Shown: piece by piece, positions 11,440 to 22,627 of the stretch
How the letters are laid out: each line of letters opens with the position of its first letter
How positions within the stretch are numbered: position 1 is the first letter of the stretch
From: Epiperipatus broadwayi
Lineage: Eukaryota > Onychophora > Udeonychophora > Euonychophora > Peripatidae
Assembly (NCBI GenBank): GCA_028023455.1
Contig: JAQFVV010012510.1
Span: 624,001 to 688,000 of the forward strand
Direction: 5' to 3'
DNA length: 64,000 nt
Made by a program: the position numbers and the translations under genes
Notes under the pieces: generated by a model
What the model was told of the DNA's origin: nothing
Seen by the model: only the letters and a program-made list of their open reading frames with translations
The model's database searches: none

Positions 11440-12996
11440 ATGGAGATAGGGCAAGCTAGTAGTAAGTGGAGTGGGCTGAGGTTATTAGAGTGGGACCAGA
11501 GGTAAAGCCATTTCCGGGGGGAAGAGTGGTGATTAGACATATTAATAGAATATGTTGAAAACTTTAAGAATGGATAATAGTACAAAGGAAAAGATAGTGA
11601 ATGGAGAAGAATGGGCGAAGAAAAGGAAAGAGGAAGCATTCAGTGAAATAACCCATGAGGGATATACCAAGGCAACATGGATCATGGTGTTGGATGTGTC
11701 CTTAATAATAAAAACAAGAGGAAGGTCATGCGACACTGAACTGATTTGATATATCACCAGGTAAACCATCAGTGTGGGTTACCTAATGAGGGTAAAAGAG
11801 AAAAGAAATTATTGGAGCTAGAAGAAGTTTATCAGAGAGAAATTTTAGACATAGAAGAGGAATACAGGGGGGAGCGGCTAAAGATAGAAAGAATCTTTGA
11901 ACAATATATCAAGGAAGCAGCTGCACAGATGAAAAAAGAGTAGAGGCTTTATGTCAGCCTGAGCCAAAAAAAATACCGCAGAGAAAGGGGCAGAGTTGTC
12001 TGGTGGAAATTGTTGTTGCTTCAAAAATGAAAGAAGAAACATGGTTAAAGACCACAGAGATATATCAGAAAGATAGGGAAGAAAAGGAAGGAAAGGATCC
12101 AGAAGAAAAGGATCAGAAAGAAAAGAGGGATAATGTAGATAGAATAGAGGAGTTGAACAATCAAGAGAGTACAGGGGATCATATGTACCAGAGTATAGAG
12201 AAAGAAACTGCAAAATATCCATCTGAGCTAGCAATATTGAGTGTAGTTGAAAAATTTAATATCATTGATCTACAGGTTGGTAACAGTAGTCCCACAGTGA
12301 TATGGAGTGTGGTACTGCTGGAACTTGAGTGTAGGATAGCATATCACTCTGATCAGGAAGTCCTGAATAGTATTGATAGACATCCAATAAAATTTAAACA
12401 CATGAAATACCAACAGTTGGCAGTGTTGACCAATACAGTGGGTGGTTTGGTCTAGAGGGATTTCAGAAACTTTCATTGCTGGCAGGGTAGACCTCCAGAG
12501 TCCTTAGAAAGTAGACAGCTGCTCAGACAGGAGCATAGGTTTATCCAAAGCAGTTATAGTAGGTTAGATGAAAATCAAACTGTGGCTCCTAGTCTGGAGA
12601 AGCATTGTTTTTGCTGTGAACCTTGGAGGATCATTGAGAAACCATTTGGCTGGTCTGATTTACATGCCAATCTTTCAACAGTGTTTCACAAGAAACCACC
12701 AGATAAGCCATCCTTTGGGTTTCTTTTACAGACTTACCCTTTAATAAATGGGATCAACCCCTGATCAAAATATCACATTACCAGCATATTGACAGAGGTA
12801 GAGATTGGTGTGCTGCCAAGATCAGATTTAAACCTAAGACACCAAGAGTGATGCCAAGGGGAAAACACTTATATAAAGATAGGATGTGGAAAGATAAGAT
12901 GGCGATGGCATTGAAAAAAAATATGATGGTCATAGGAGTTTACCATCCTCCTAGACTAAAGCCAGATATCAAACAACCCCCAGATCCTACCTAAAC
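11440..12996 (+). pseudogene. gag-position reading frame relic, unknown protein
   Basis: Several plus-strand frames follow one another. The frame starting at 11440 has MEIGQASSKWSG at its N terminus. A frame at 11552-11749 is basic. A coiled-coil, Glu/Lys-rich segment lies at 11746-11943 (LLELEEVYQREILDIEEEY). The frame 12003-12764 is continuous except for one TAG at 12453-12455; it is charged at first, then carries Cys/Trp-rich stretches (HCFCCEPWR). A final frame shift leads to a Lys/Pro-rich tail ending at 12996. GC and codon use are higher than the surroundings, which supports a former gene. I recognise no domain. By position it could be a Gag-like structural protein or a captured gene; nothing proves either. 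Confidence 0.45.
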
Positions 12997-13115
12997 AATC
13001 ATAAGTACATGGATCAAACCCCTACCTTTTACTTGTATATTAAACTAACCAACCCTGGGGTTTACTAACAACATCTAATTACTTTTACATTTGTTTTTTG
13101 TATCACTTTAGAAAT

Positions 13116-13118
13116 ATA

Positions 13119-13173
<55 letters not shown>
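13116..13173. repeat. (TA)n microsatellite
   Basis: Long perfect TA run in the LTR element's interior; a second run lies at 13553-13603 inside the 3' LTR, where the 5' LTR has only a short tatatatg stretch. Confidence 0.95.
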
Positions 13174-13178
<5 letters not shown>

Positions 13179-13427
13179 CTAATTAGCTTAGAAAGTTTTT
13201 TCTGTTGTTTTATATATCTATTTCTAATCTAAGTCATTTTTTTTTGGGGTGGAGCATGAGTATAATAGTTAAGCAAGGCTAGGAATACTTTGAGATGTGT
13301 TATGATAGGAGTAGAGTTTTGAATTTAGTTGTTTAAATGAAAACCAACATATGATGTTTGATCATTAATAATTCAGATTAAGTAAAGGCATTTTTTTTAT
13401 TTGTTTTTTTAAGTAAATTTGGGGATA

Positions 13428-13550
13428 TGAAATGATCAGTTTCATCCATCTGTCCGTTTCACTTATTTTACTCACACATCTATCTATATGCCAGGTTTAA
13501 ACCCTCCCAGAGTACACATCTGAATAACATTAAATTATTATATATGCAGA

Positions 13551-13604
<54 letters not shown>

Positions 13605-16477
13605 AGCAGTACATCTGTAATTTAATTGAATATGTATAGATTACAGATATGTATCAATTTTGTAAATATTTCTTATTTAGGAAATATTTTAGTCTAAATT
13701 ATTTATATTAATGGTATATATATATATATATTGCAGATGTATATTCATTTTATAGATATTTCTAGTTTAAGAAATATTTTAGTTGAATTAATTAGCAACT
13801 TTATTGTTGTATTATTGAAATTGCGTACGCATATTTACTGTTATTCTGCATTTATTCAGCCACATATGGTTATAAAATGTTTTCTGCTAATTACAAAGGT
13901 AATTTTGTCAAAATAACATTCGATTTTGTAAACAGATTTAATGTAGATCACGCATTTAGTCCTAAAATAGTCCTAAAATAGCGTGGATATTGTTTGAAAT
14001 ATAAAATGTTGACCACAAAATAAGCAGGAAAACAGAATCTAAATTACTTTGTTATCACTAAAATTGTTTTTCTAAATAAATAAATGAGTTTTTCTACCGG
14101 TGGTAATTAGTAAATGTTTTGCTAAAATAATTAAATGGATTTTTCAGCTACATAAAAAAATAACAGGTGGACAGAGTTAAAAAGGTATAAATACTTAAAG
14201 CTTTATTAACAAAGAACAGATTATATATATATATATTAAGTGAACTGTAAGCAGAATCCATATCAGTTTCAGCTTAAAATGATTGTGTAGGAAGGCGACA
14301 GATCACTTCTCGGCCCTTAGCCAGGGAATGTAGAACTTTGGTCCAATGAAACCTAATGCCATCACCAGCAAAAGTAGCCCATGGAAAAATCTCTGTTAAC
14401 TGTGCATCATCATCATCAACTTATTATCATCCCAAGTGCTTCAAAACTAGCTGCAATGGAAACAACTAAATGGTAAATTTTTCTCAGAGTTCTGTCTATA
14501 AAATGTGACTTTCGTTTCTCTCTTTTAAAAGCTAGCTATTCACTAAATCTGCCTCCCCAAACACCTTTACTAAAATCTACAAAGAAGATTGTTAAATGCT
14601 AAGTCTTGCCTGATTGTAAAATGATAAATCTTGTCTGATTGCAAAACTTGAATTCTCTTTTATATTATAAAACTTGAATTCTCTTTTAAAATGTAAAACT
14701 CCTAATAATCTATTTTAAATGTATAATTTTCTGTGGTCTTTTAAGCCTATTTCTAAATCTATTCAATTTATTTTATGATTTTATCATTTTAATATAATAT
14801 GTGTATTTAGTATGCCAAATGACTCAAACTGCAAGTATTTATAAATATCATTTTAGCTTATCGATTTGCAAAAATAATTTCAAATCTTCACTATAATTTA
14901 ATATTAAATAATTGAATTATTATTCTTCATTCTCACTCACTGTTTTGAGATCATATTATGTTACTGATTAAGTTTTGGGTATCAATAATACAATAATCAG
15001 TTATCTAGTTATTTTATGTACTTTGCTTAATTTTAGTTATGAATTATAACTATTTATATATATATAACTCGTATATAATCGGAACTAGCCACAGAAATAT
15101 TCTCAAAGCATATTTTAATATTTTATTCATAATTATCCCGCAAATATGCTTTATCCTTCTTAGATTTATATATATTGAGACGCAGGCGATAATATTAAAC
15201 TAGGTTACTAATTAATTTAGTCCCTTAATAGTATATTTAAAATACTAAATTTGAGAACTGGATTATATAGATATGCAAATATACGCTATCTCATTTTAAG
15301 GCACGATAATGTAATGTTACGCAATTGCATTATATATATGTATAAGTTGCGGATGTGTCCTTACAAAGTACGCAATGTACACTTATCAGCTTGCTGCATG
15401 ATTCTCGATGATGTGCTGGTGGAGGTCACTCTCATCCACTTTAGTTCAGGTTCAAGCGCACTTTTAGAACTAGAGCACAAGGACTTAGATGATTCATAAT
15501 GTTTATCCGACTACCTGAACTACTAATATTTTTATTCGTGGCAAGTTGAGCAGTCTTAGAGCAAACTGAGTCTTTGGAGACTGAAGCCCATAAATAATGA
15601 CCCATTCACACCCGTTTGCTTAATTAATATTTTAATATGTGCCATAGAGGATATAGGTAAACCTATCATAACCAGTTTTCTCTCCCTTCTATATTAAATG
15701 CTTATCTAGCAAGCATTAGTGTACATCCTAATCTAGGTTAACATGCTAACCTGTGTATCTCTGAGCCTAATTACATGCTCGATTTAACTTTGTATTAAAT
15801 AGACGCCATAGGAGCATTATGAAAGTTAGTTATATAACTTTGGCTATAGAGTTCCGCATGATCTTGCAAACTACAAAAGAGCTAGAAATTTGGCATATTA
15901 ATTAATATAGGCATGAAATTCCAATACCGCACTACACATTACTAAACACTTATAATGAGATATATAACATGAATCTCAGCAGTTATCTAACACCTGCGAG
16001 CATTATACCTCACGTTCCCATCATATAATTTGGTAGGTTTTGATTTATTGTTTGCTATTGTCTTATTAAAATAATATTTAAAATTATAACTCATTTGCAT
16101 ATTTTATTGACCGTGAATTCATTTTGTCCAACTCTATATTTAATTCCACATACACTATTTCATATATATGTAGATCAGTCTGTTAAGTTCTATAATTAAT
16201 TACTTAGCTATATGTATATATATCTGACCAAATCAGTGATGAATTAGTTAAATTATGAGTCTCTTGTTCTACCGGGAGTGACTTCTGGACTGAGAGTGAA
16301 TTGATTGTCTGTGTACATTGAGGAATGTCATCCATAGGGTAGTAAATCATTGAGCAGAGGTGAAAGTATTGAATATTGGTCGGATTCAGGATCACAGCAT
16401 CTGGATTCGATCAGCTTTAATGTATTTTGCCTATGTTCTAGATTTTGTTACGTGGAGGGACAATTCTTACCATTACA
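13428..16477 (+). mobile_element. 3' long direct repeat (LTR)
   Basis: Second copy of 6423-9427, beginning TGAAATGATCAG and ending CATTACA. It is slightly longer because of the (TA)n expansion at 13553-13603 and small indels. Sequence matches the 5' copy along its whole length, so the element inserted once and the repeats then diverged. Confidence 0.75.
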
Positions 16478-16489
16478 ATATATGTTACC

Positions 16490-16735
16490 ATTTTCAGCCA
16501 TTATTTATTAATTTCAGAATGAAGAGCTCTCTATGTCTAAACTATAGTCTTTCTTCGTCATTTTGCCACCTGAATACATTACTGCTATCTTTCATTTCAC
16601 ATGCGATCTCTTTCTAGGTCTTTTACAATTTCTTGTGGATATAATTCAAAATTTTAACTGGCTATCTGTTATTATTTTTTTAGCAATATATCCATCCCAG
16701 TTTCATTTCAATCTCTTAAGTCCTCCACTAATATC
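16490..16735 (-). pseudogene. RTE-clade LINE C-terminal fragment
   Basis: Minus-strand translation with stops gives LKRLKxNWDGYIAKK followed by CKRPRKRSHVK, the conserved tail of RTE-type ORFs (usually W-x-G-H-I-A-R, then KRPRGRPxxRW). It is a short 5'-truncated relic directly beside the LTR element's right end. Confidence 0.6.
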
Positions 16736-16799
16736 AACAAGATTTGTTTATATATATATAAAATACATATTTTGCGGGTTCATCCGTGTTAAAAACTTT

Positions 16800-16860
16800 T
16801 AATATCAATATATTGACGTTTCGACTTGGTCACACAAGCCATCCACAGAGTTATAAAAAG
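16800..16860 (-). ncRNA. hammerhead-like motif at Penelope-like 3' end
   Basis: On the minus strand, downstream of the GIY-YIG stop, stem II GGCUUG...CAAGUC (6 bp) is followed directly by GAAAC and GUC (16816-16822). The upstream box is decayed, CUGUGGAU instead of CUGAUGA(A). Hammerheads with this minimal stem III (ACGU) are known from Penelope-like elements. This copy should not cleave. Confidence 0.5.
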
Positions 16861-16942
16861 GTAGAAAGATGGTTGTAGAGGCGCTACAATCACTGGTTTG
16901 AATAAAACATTAAAAATCCCACCAATAGCAAAAATGTTAAAT

Positions 16943-17422
16943 TTAAGAATGTTTTTTAAAGAAATCTTTCCAAATAGGAGGAAGTTTGCACGTATCATCT
17001 CGCTTATTGATACAATCTGGCCTTTTAAGTATCTCAATGGCTTCTCTGATTTTGCATTGGTAGAGATTATCACATCTGGATATGATCCTGGTACTAGAAA
17101 AATCTATTTTATGACCTGAATCTATAGTATGGAGTGAGAGTGCTGATGATGATGAGTGTTGTTTAACTGCATTAGCATGCTCATCTCTCCTAACACTGAT
17201 GCGACGATTACTCATACCTATGTAAGAAGCTTTACAATTTTTACATGAGATTTGATAGACACCATGAGATTCAAGAGGGATTGAATCCTTAGGCTTGGTT
17301 ATTATATTGCTGATCTTTTGATGAGCAGAAAATGCTGTATCTATATTATAGTGTTTTAATATATGTCCGATACTGTCTGTAGTTCCTTTTACATATGGAA
17401 CACAAATCCTAATAGCTGACTT

Positions 17423-17427
<5 letters not shown>
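16943..17427 (-). pseudogene. Penelope-like element GIY-YIG endonuclease domain
   Basis: A single minus-strand frame of about 160 codons runs from the (TA)n tract at 17427 to the TGA ending at 16943. It begins with the linker VPYVKGTTDSIGHILKHYN, which in Penelope-like elements joins the RT thumb to the endonuclease. It then has HGVYQISCKNCKASYIG: the GIY-like (GVY) and YIG halves of the nuclease core with the Cys-x-x-Cys typical of the clade. After that come the conserved Arg and a Glu-His pair (RRDEHANA), and the usual C-terminal ending LPPIWKDFF. The domain itself has no stops. The RT part is missing upstream, cut off at the microsatellite, so the copy is 5'-truncated. In living relatives the domain nicks target DNA to prime reverse transcription. 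Confidence 0.85.

Positions 17428-17458
<31 letters not shown>
17427..17458. repeat. (TA)n microsatellite
   Basis: Perfect TA run that marks the truncated end of the Penelope-like relic. Confidence 0.9.
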
Positions 17459-17459
<1 letters not shown>

Positions 17460-18828
17460 TAGTATAAGAGTCAAATAACAGTATTAATAATGTGTGTATT
17501 AGTTTATAGTTGTGTAGAATGAATGTGGCAATAAAAAATTAAATTTTAACAACAAACATTTCAAATTTTAAAAAAAATTATTAATAATTTAAAATTATTA
17601 TAATACATCGCAAATAAGTATATAAAATATGATACCATAATACAAATTAGATGCATCAGAAACACAAGATAATATTTGACAGATACTTATATTACCAAAT
17701 AAGAGCTTATAAAATAGTTATAATCCATACAGAAGCAATAAGGTAATCATTGGTAAGCACTTTTTAATATCTAGCAATATATAAAAATGACAAATATATT
17801 CACATTTTTATATTTTTATTTTTGGTGATGTTATTTTCAATATCTATAGACACTTTACCCTGTGTGATTGGTTTAATGTAGAATTGTGGGCTTGAGAGTT
17901 AAAGATTGCTGAATTAAGGTTTATCTTGTCATCTCTGTAGTTGAATGTTACAAGACCTCATCAGTGACTAACTATTTTATTTTTTAATGTATCCTTTACA
18001 TTATTAGCTCTAAAGTCAGCTGACTTTCTTGATTCATGATAGCTGTATTACTGTTGATGCAACCTAGTATTTGAGGGTAATAATAACACCTGGTTACTGT
18101 ATTTGATCATTTGTACCTAACTATAATAAAAAGAATCAAATGGTTTATTTCTACCACTGGCCCCTGTGAAGAGCCAATTCCAATTAATACAGATTACTCT
18201 AGCAATTACTTTTAAAATTCCACCGTCAAATTTATGAACTACATTGTAACTCTTTACATCATTAAGATTTTTAAAACTAAAAATATATGTAGAAAACTAA
18301 TATTTATTTCAAAAGTTTATGTACATTCTTTTTTTATTTTATTAAATAATTTGTTAAATGCTAATGGCTCTTCCAAAAGAAAAAGAATCTTAAAAAATAA
18401 TGAAATATTGTTATTTATTCTTTTAAGTAGAAAAAAATTCATTAAAACCAAAAAACAATCGGATTAATATTTATAAAAATAAATTTAAAAAAGCTGCAAT
18501 TTTTAGTTTTTTTCTTCTCAAATATGCAGTATATAAATAAACTAACATATAAAAAAAAGTTCTTTAGTATTCTTTAAATAAAGAATCTTTTGTTTTTATT
18601 ACTACTTTTTTATTGCTTCTCAGTTATGGTACTGGCCGTCTTTAAGTACACTTAACTTACCAACATATATCATTTATAAATATATTATTGCCTTTAAGTT
18701 TCTTATTTATTTTAATAATACCTCCTAAGGCTGTAACCACGAGTATGTGCGCGTAAAAATGCGATAGTAGGGACCTCTACAGGTCTTAACCATAAGCTTG
18801 AATATACGAAATTCGTTTTAACAAAATG
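17459..18828. other. AT-rich stretch, no gene recognised
   Basis: No coding relic recognised. Around 17925-17965 the minus strand has CACUGAUGAGGUCUUGU, a perfect CUGAUGA box. The expected GAAA box reads GACA, so I do not call it a ribozyme. Confidence 0.4.
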
Positions 18829-18975
18829 AATATTTAAATACAAGTATATTGACTATACTGAACTTAATGTAATTAAAATTAATTTGAACTCAGATTTTAA
18901 ACTTCATACATCTATCCACTCCATGTATGGAGCTTGAAAGTTCAAGTTCAAATCTCTTCTAATAACAATATGAAT
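18829..18975. repeat. family B fragment, palindromic
   Basis: A minus-strand family B right end (atttaaatacaagtatattg ... gaactcagatttt) meets a plus-strand copy of the same end (gcttgaaagttcaagttc ... aaatctcttctaat) at about 18925. The ribozyme part is missing. Confidence 0.6.
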
Positions 18976-19241
18976 AGTAAAATTTATATTAGAAAAATAT
19001 GAACACTCTAAATTACGATTGCCAAATATTTGTTGCAATTATTGATCAGAAACTTCAGATATCTAAAAACGTTTCAACTTCCATCTACTCAGACAGCAAA
19101 ATCATAGACTGCCTTACTTGACTTGGTAACTTATTACTCTGATATTGAGACAGTTTAAGCTTATAATTGCTCTAACAAGCTTATTGATAAATGCCAGCAA
19201 GAGAAAGCATTTCAAAATCTCTATCTAGAAACCATATCCTA

Positions 19242-19285
19242 ACATCAGACCAATGGTTTCATGTACTAGCACTCCTCAGTGAAGT
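19242..19285 (-). ncRNA. hammerhead ribozyme motif, family C'
   Basis: Minus strand: 5' stem I strand ACUUCA, then CUGAGGA (19273-19279; position 7 may be any base), stem II GUG...CAU, GAAA (19257-19260), stem III ACC...GGU, C17, then UGAUGU. Stem I pairs 5 of 6. Predicted cleavage lies between 19248 and 19247. Both conserved boxes are intact. Confidence 0.7.
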
Positions 19286-19302
19286 CCTAGGATATTTTCA
19301 GA

Positions 19303-19346
19303 CAGTCCCTGAAGAGTGCCAAAACATGAAACAATTGGTCTGAGTT
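19303..19346 (+). ncRNA. hammerhead motif, right arm of family C'
   Basis: CUGAAGA at 19309-19315, stem II GUG CCAAAA CAU, GAAA at 19328-19331, then a stem III shortened by one C, and GUC. The stem I strands no longer pair, so activity is unlikely. Confidence 0.55.
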
Positions 19347-19484
19347 AGAGTGTGGTTTTTAGATAGAGATTTTTAAATGCTTGCTCTTGCTGGCATTCAT
19401 CAATAAGCTTGTTAGAGCAATTACCACAGCTCATTATTTTTTATTTACAAGCTTAAAAAAAGATGAGGTCAAGTTTAAGCTTAT

Positions 19485-19531
19485 CTTTTTGAGAATATTC
19501 ACACAAATTGTTTGCATTTTTCCATAAGTGT

Positions 19532-19562
<31 letters not shown>

Positions 19563-20035
19563 CATAAGTGATATGAAACAATTGGTATCTTAAATCATAT
19601 GAAATTAGAACAAAAAGAATGAAAGGGGGAAAAAGAAAATGTATTGATGTAAACTACTGTTTTTTTAAATGGCGGATCTTTTACCAATATTATTAAGACA
19701 TTCCAGAAAGTTAGGAGAAGTAGTGTTGAATTACAACAACCAGTTAGGTTCTGTAAGTCAGGATATGGTAGACTATTTCATAGACCTTCTAATATACATT
19801 TCTGCAGAGGTAATATATTTATCTTATTATGTAGGTTATCAGATCAGATATAGAACTGATTTAATAAATACAATAAAAAAATTATTTCTGATCATCAAAT
19901 GAGACTATTTCTCCAAAAATTTCTTGACTGCTACATATTAAAATCCCATTTTTGTTCTGTTGACATCATATCTACCTTTAGTTGATGCATTTAGATTAAC
20001 TTTGAATCTTTTAACTAAAACAGGGATTTGGTAAA
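19485..20035. other. unannotated stretch with (TTG)n
   Basis: Contains a (TTG) run at about 19531-19559. No gene recognised; a 77-codon frame at 19669 shows no motif. Confidence 0.4.
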
Positions 20036-20193
20036 ATGAAAATACACACAGAAAAGTTTGTTTTTTTAATAATAATTAGCTTTTTTACTGCCTAGTATGT
20101 TTTCAATATATTTTTTCTATATTGTAGTGGTATGCTAGGCAGTAATAAAGCTAAATATTATTAAAAAACCTTTTCTGTGTTTATTTTTATTTT
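20036..20193. repeat. foldback MITE
   Basis: Two inverted arms of about 70 bases (cagaaaagtttg...actgcctag, mirrored by ctaggcagt...ccttttctg) surround a short AT loop. No coding capacity. Confidence 0.75.
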
Positions 20194-20250
20194 ATCACAT
20201 ATTACACTGGCTTAGAAAAGAAGAAAATTAGGAACAATTGAAATATAAGA

Positions 20251-20828
20251 CAGGGATCGGTAACCAGTGGGTCCAGAGGCACATGCAGCTCTTTAGTGAA
20301 AAATGTGTGGCCCCCTGATTTTGCATAAAAAAAGTATATAAGTAACAGTGGACTTAAAAAGTGAAAAGAGTAACATCTTCATGATCTCAGATCAAGATGT
20401 TTCAGATTGGCCTATATAAGTGGGAATTTAGGTTAAAGATAAGATGGCCATTCTTATCTTTATAAAGTCACTATCTTATGTTGAGGTCCCTTTATAATCA
20501 AAAAACAACATTGATTGACTATTATAAATGTTCAAGAGACATGTGATAATGGTTAAAGTCTTTATCTAATGTATTTACATACTTCCTATGTGCTTAATAA
20601 ATAATCCCAATTTTACAGAAGTTTTATTAAAAATTTAATTTTTTTTTCACCCACTAAAATATTATATGCAAGCTTAAGAGTTATTTGAATTTTGCATATG
20701 CATGGTTAATATTATTAAATTTATAAATAATGAATGAAATTGATTTCATGTTGTGGCTCTCTAAATTTTAATTTTTCTACATTGTTTGTCAAAATGGCTC
20801 TCAGTCTCAAAAATGTTCTTGACTCCTG
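20251..20828. mobile_element. hAT-type MITE
   Basis: Left end CAGGGATCGGTAACC; right end in reverse complement CAGGAGTCAAGAAC, matching hAT terminal repeats. Subterminal words such as gtggcc and tggctct recur, as is usual for hAT ends. The flanking 8-mers atataaga and atctaaaa agree at 6 of 8. No transposase inside. Confidence 0.6.
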
Positions 20829-21039
20829 ATCTAAAAAAAAATAACTAGATTCCATATATCAATCAATATTAGTGTAGATAAATTATCTGCAAACTATTTT
20901 TAAAAAATCTATGCTTTCTTGAGAATTTTCAGCATTAAAATTGTTTATGTTCTGTTTAGATTTGGACATGAAGTTTAGAATTGATAACTGCATCATAGGG
21001 AAATTACTTATTAGTAATAACTCATTAAAATTTGTCACA

Positions 21040-21356
21040 AAATATTGAAGTAAAACAGGCAAAACTCTCTATACATATTGCTACTCAATACAAGCCATAG
21101 TAATCAATGGATGCCAGAAGACTTGTGCATAAAATCCCCATCTAGTGCCTACTCATCCAATATCCTCAGACTAGTTTCTGGCTTGTGGCCTTCATCAGTG
21201 AGGGGATTTTATGCACAAGCCTTTTGGCATCCATTGATTACTCTGGCTTGCACTGAGTGGCAATACGTATAGAGAGTTTTGCCTGTTTTAATAACAATTA
21301 AGAGCAAGCATAAGAAATGGTAATCATGTGATGTTTATTGGTTAAATATTAAAGTA
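21040..21356. mobile_element. family A foldback element with TSD
   Basis: Palindromic element (arms about 21053-21204 and 21205-21343) flanked by aaatattgaagta and aaatattaaagta (12 of 13 match). The right arm begins inside the unit, past the ribozyme, so only the left arm carries it. Confidence 0.8.
21163..21204 (-). ncRNA. hammerhead ribozyme motif, family A
   Basis: Minus strand: CCCUCA, CUGAUGA (21192-21198), stem II A-GGC CACAA GCC-A, GAAA (21175-21178), stem III ACUAGU, C17, then UGAGGA. Stem I pairs 5 bp. Compared with the UGGGGA form in other copies, one U-G wobble is a Watson-Crick pair here. Predicted cleavage between 21169 and 21168. The closing base pair of stem II is A-A, not the usual G-C, which could lower activity. 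Confidence 0.75.
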
Positions 21357-21684
21357 CTGATAATGGTTCAAAAATAATATTTAATAAGTTTTAAAAAAAA
21401 TTATTTTGAATTGAATACTGCTGAATCTGAAATACTAATTAATTATGAGGGTTTTTTAGGCTGCTTGGTAAGTATATGTTTATTATTGTAAACTGGAAGA
21501 GTTTTATAAAGAATTATATAGTAATAAAAAACAAAATAACTAAATATTTTCTAGTTATTACATCTGAATTATTAAGCAAGGAAGTGAAACTAAATTATTA
21601 GCAATATTTTAAATGAAATAGATGAAAAAATAGAAAAATTATTGATGAAACTATTTACAAAATGTTAAAATATATAAAAGTGTA

Positions 21685-22044
21685 TCAAGTGATTAGATGA
21701 ACTCAATATATTAACATTTAAAGAAGGTGATAAAAAGTCTGTTAGTTTTCTATCAGTTCTGTATAAAATTTTTACTAAAATAATTACATGTTGTCTACAT
21801 AGAGCTTTGGGTTCTAACAAATCAAAAGAACAAGCTGGATTTAAAAGTGTTTTTAGCATAATAATCATGTCCAGGTATTGAGAAAAATTATAAAAAGAAT
21901 CATTGAGTCTGAGTAGACAGTATGCACTGAATTTGTATATTGTGAAAAGACAGTTGATTGTATAGGTACTTCTATTAATGATTAAAGCTTTGGATTATCA
22001 AGATATTATAATGGAAACTTGGTATAACTAATTTAAACTGACAA
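21685..22044 (+). pseudogene. RTE-clade reverse transcriptase relic, N-terminal part
   Basis: Frame with FKEGDKKSVSFLSVLYKIFT and SNKSKEQAGFKSVFS: the 'KGD...NYRPISLLSVLYKIFTKII' and 'EQAGFRSGYST' blocks of RTE-type RT. Later, YCEKTVDCIG matches motif A (normally DYEKAFDSV) and IKALDYQDI the next block. The frame shifts after the QAGF block. It breaks off where family B sequence starts at 22045. Confidence 0.7.
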
Positions 22045-22627
22045 CATATATGTGTTCGAGTGTATCAGTGTTATGAGATAGTGTGGAGAGTGGTGGGTCA
22101 TGTGAAAGTCTGTGCTCATATACCCTATATATTACATATATAGACACAGGTATATAATAAGCCTGTGTGTTTCAGTTATTACATAGTAGAGATGTCTGCC
22201 CATCCCTTGTATATGTATTAAATGGATTATGTCCTGTACATGAGGGGTCATATTGACCTTAGGTCAACATGGGTGTGACAAGAATCTCAGACTCAGGGTG
22301 GCCTTTGAGCATTCCATCATCAGATTTTCAGTTGGATGGATGGTTGAAGAGTTGGAGTGTGGATGAGAAATGGCTATTTTAATATATACCTGAGCACTTA
22401 TAGTATATATGTGTAGAGATAGTAATCTGGATCATCTGATGATTGCTGGTTTAGCATGAAATATGTATGTTAGTGATTATTTATCTTTTCAACATATATG
22501 TGTCCAAGTGTATCAGTGTTATGATATAGTGTGTAGAGTGGTGGCTTGTGTGAAAATCTATGCTCATATACTCTATATATTACATATATAGACACAGTAT
22601 ATAATAAGCCTGTGTGTTTCAGTTATA
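22045..22627 (+). repeat. family B repeat, 1.3 tandem units
   Basis: The block at 22050-22180 (gtgtatcagtgttatgagat ... gcctgtgtgtttcag) recurs at 22498-22627, giving a unit of about 449 bases. Between them is a full unit with the family landmarks tcaacatgggtgtgac, gcattccatcatcagatttt and tgctggtttagcat. The ribozyme at 22424-22478 keeps CUGAUGA (22436-22442) and GAAA (22458-22461), but the base before cleavage is G, which is not allowed, so it should be inactive. Confidence 0.75.

Larger units (their letters stand above)
6423..16477 (+). mobile_element. large LTR-type retroelement, no visible pol
   Basis: Two direct repeats of about 3 kb flank a 4-kb interior. The four bases before the left repeat and after the right repeat are both atat, consistent with a 4-bp target duplication, though the site is AT-rich so this is weak. 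A purine stretch, aaatttgggga, precedes the right repeat and could be the polypurine tract. I could not find a convincing tRNA primer-binding site. The interior has one coding relic (11440-12996) and no RT, protease, RNase H or integrase motif, so the element would depend on another for movement. A simple segmental duplication is the alternative; the TG...CA ends argue against it. Confidence 0.6.
19152..19484. mobile_element. family C' foldback element with TSD
   Basis: Head-to-head arms (gcaattgctctaacaagctt type ends) are flanked by a 13-base duplication, agtttaagcttat, at 19152-19164 and 19472-19484. Both arms carry hammerhead cores (see separate entries). About 307 bp between duplications. 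Confidence 0.75.

Noticed and set aside
16789-17073. 94-codon minus-strand frame overlapping the GIY-YIG domain
   Set aside because: It overlaps the GIY-YIG frame in a different register and is a shadow.
17925-17975. CUGAUGA box on the minus strand with downstream AGAGAUGACA
   Set aside because: The GAAA box reads GACA and no convincing stem II or stem I could be paired, so it was not called a ribozyme.
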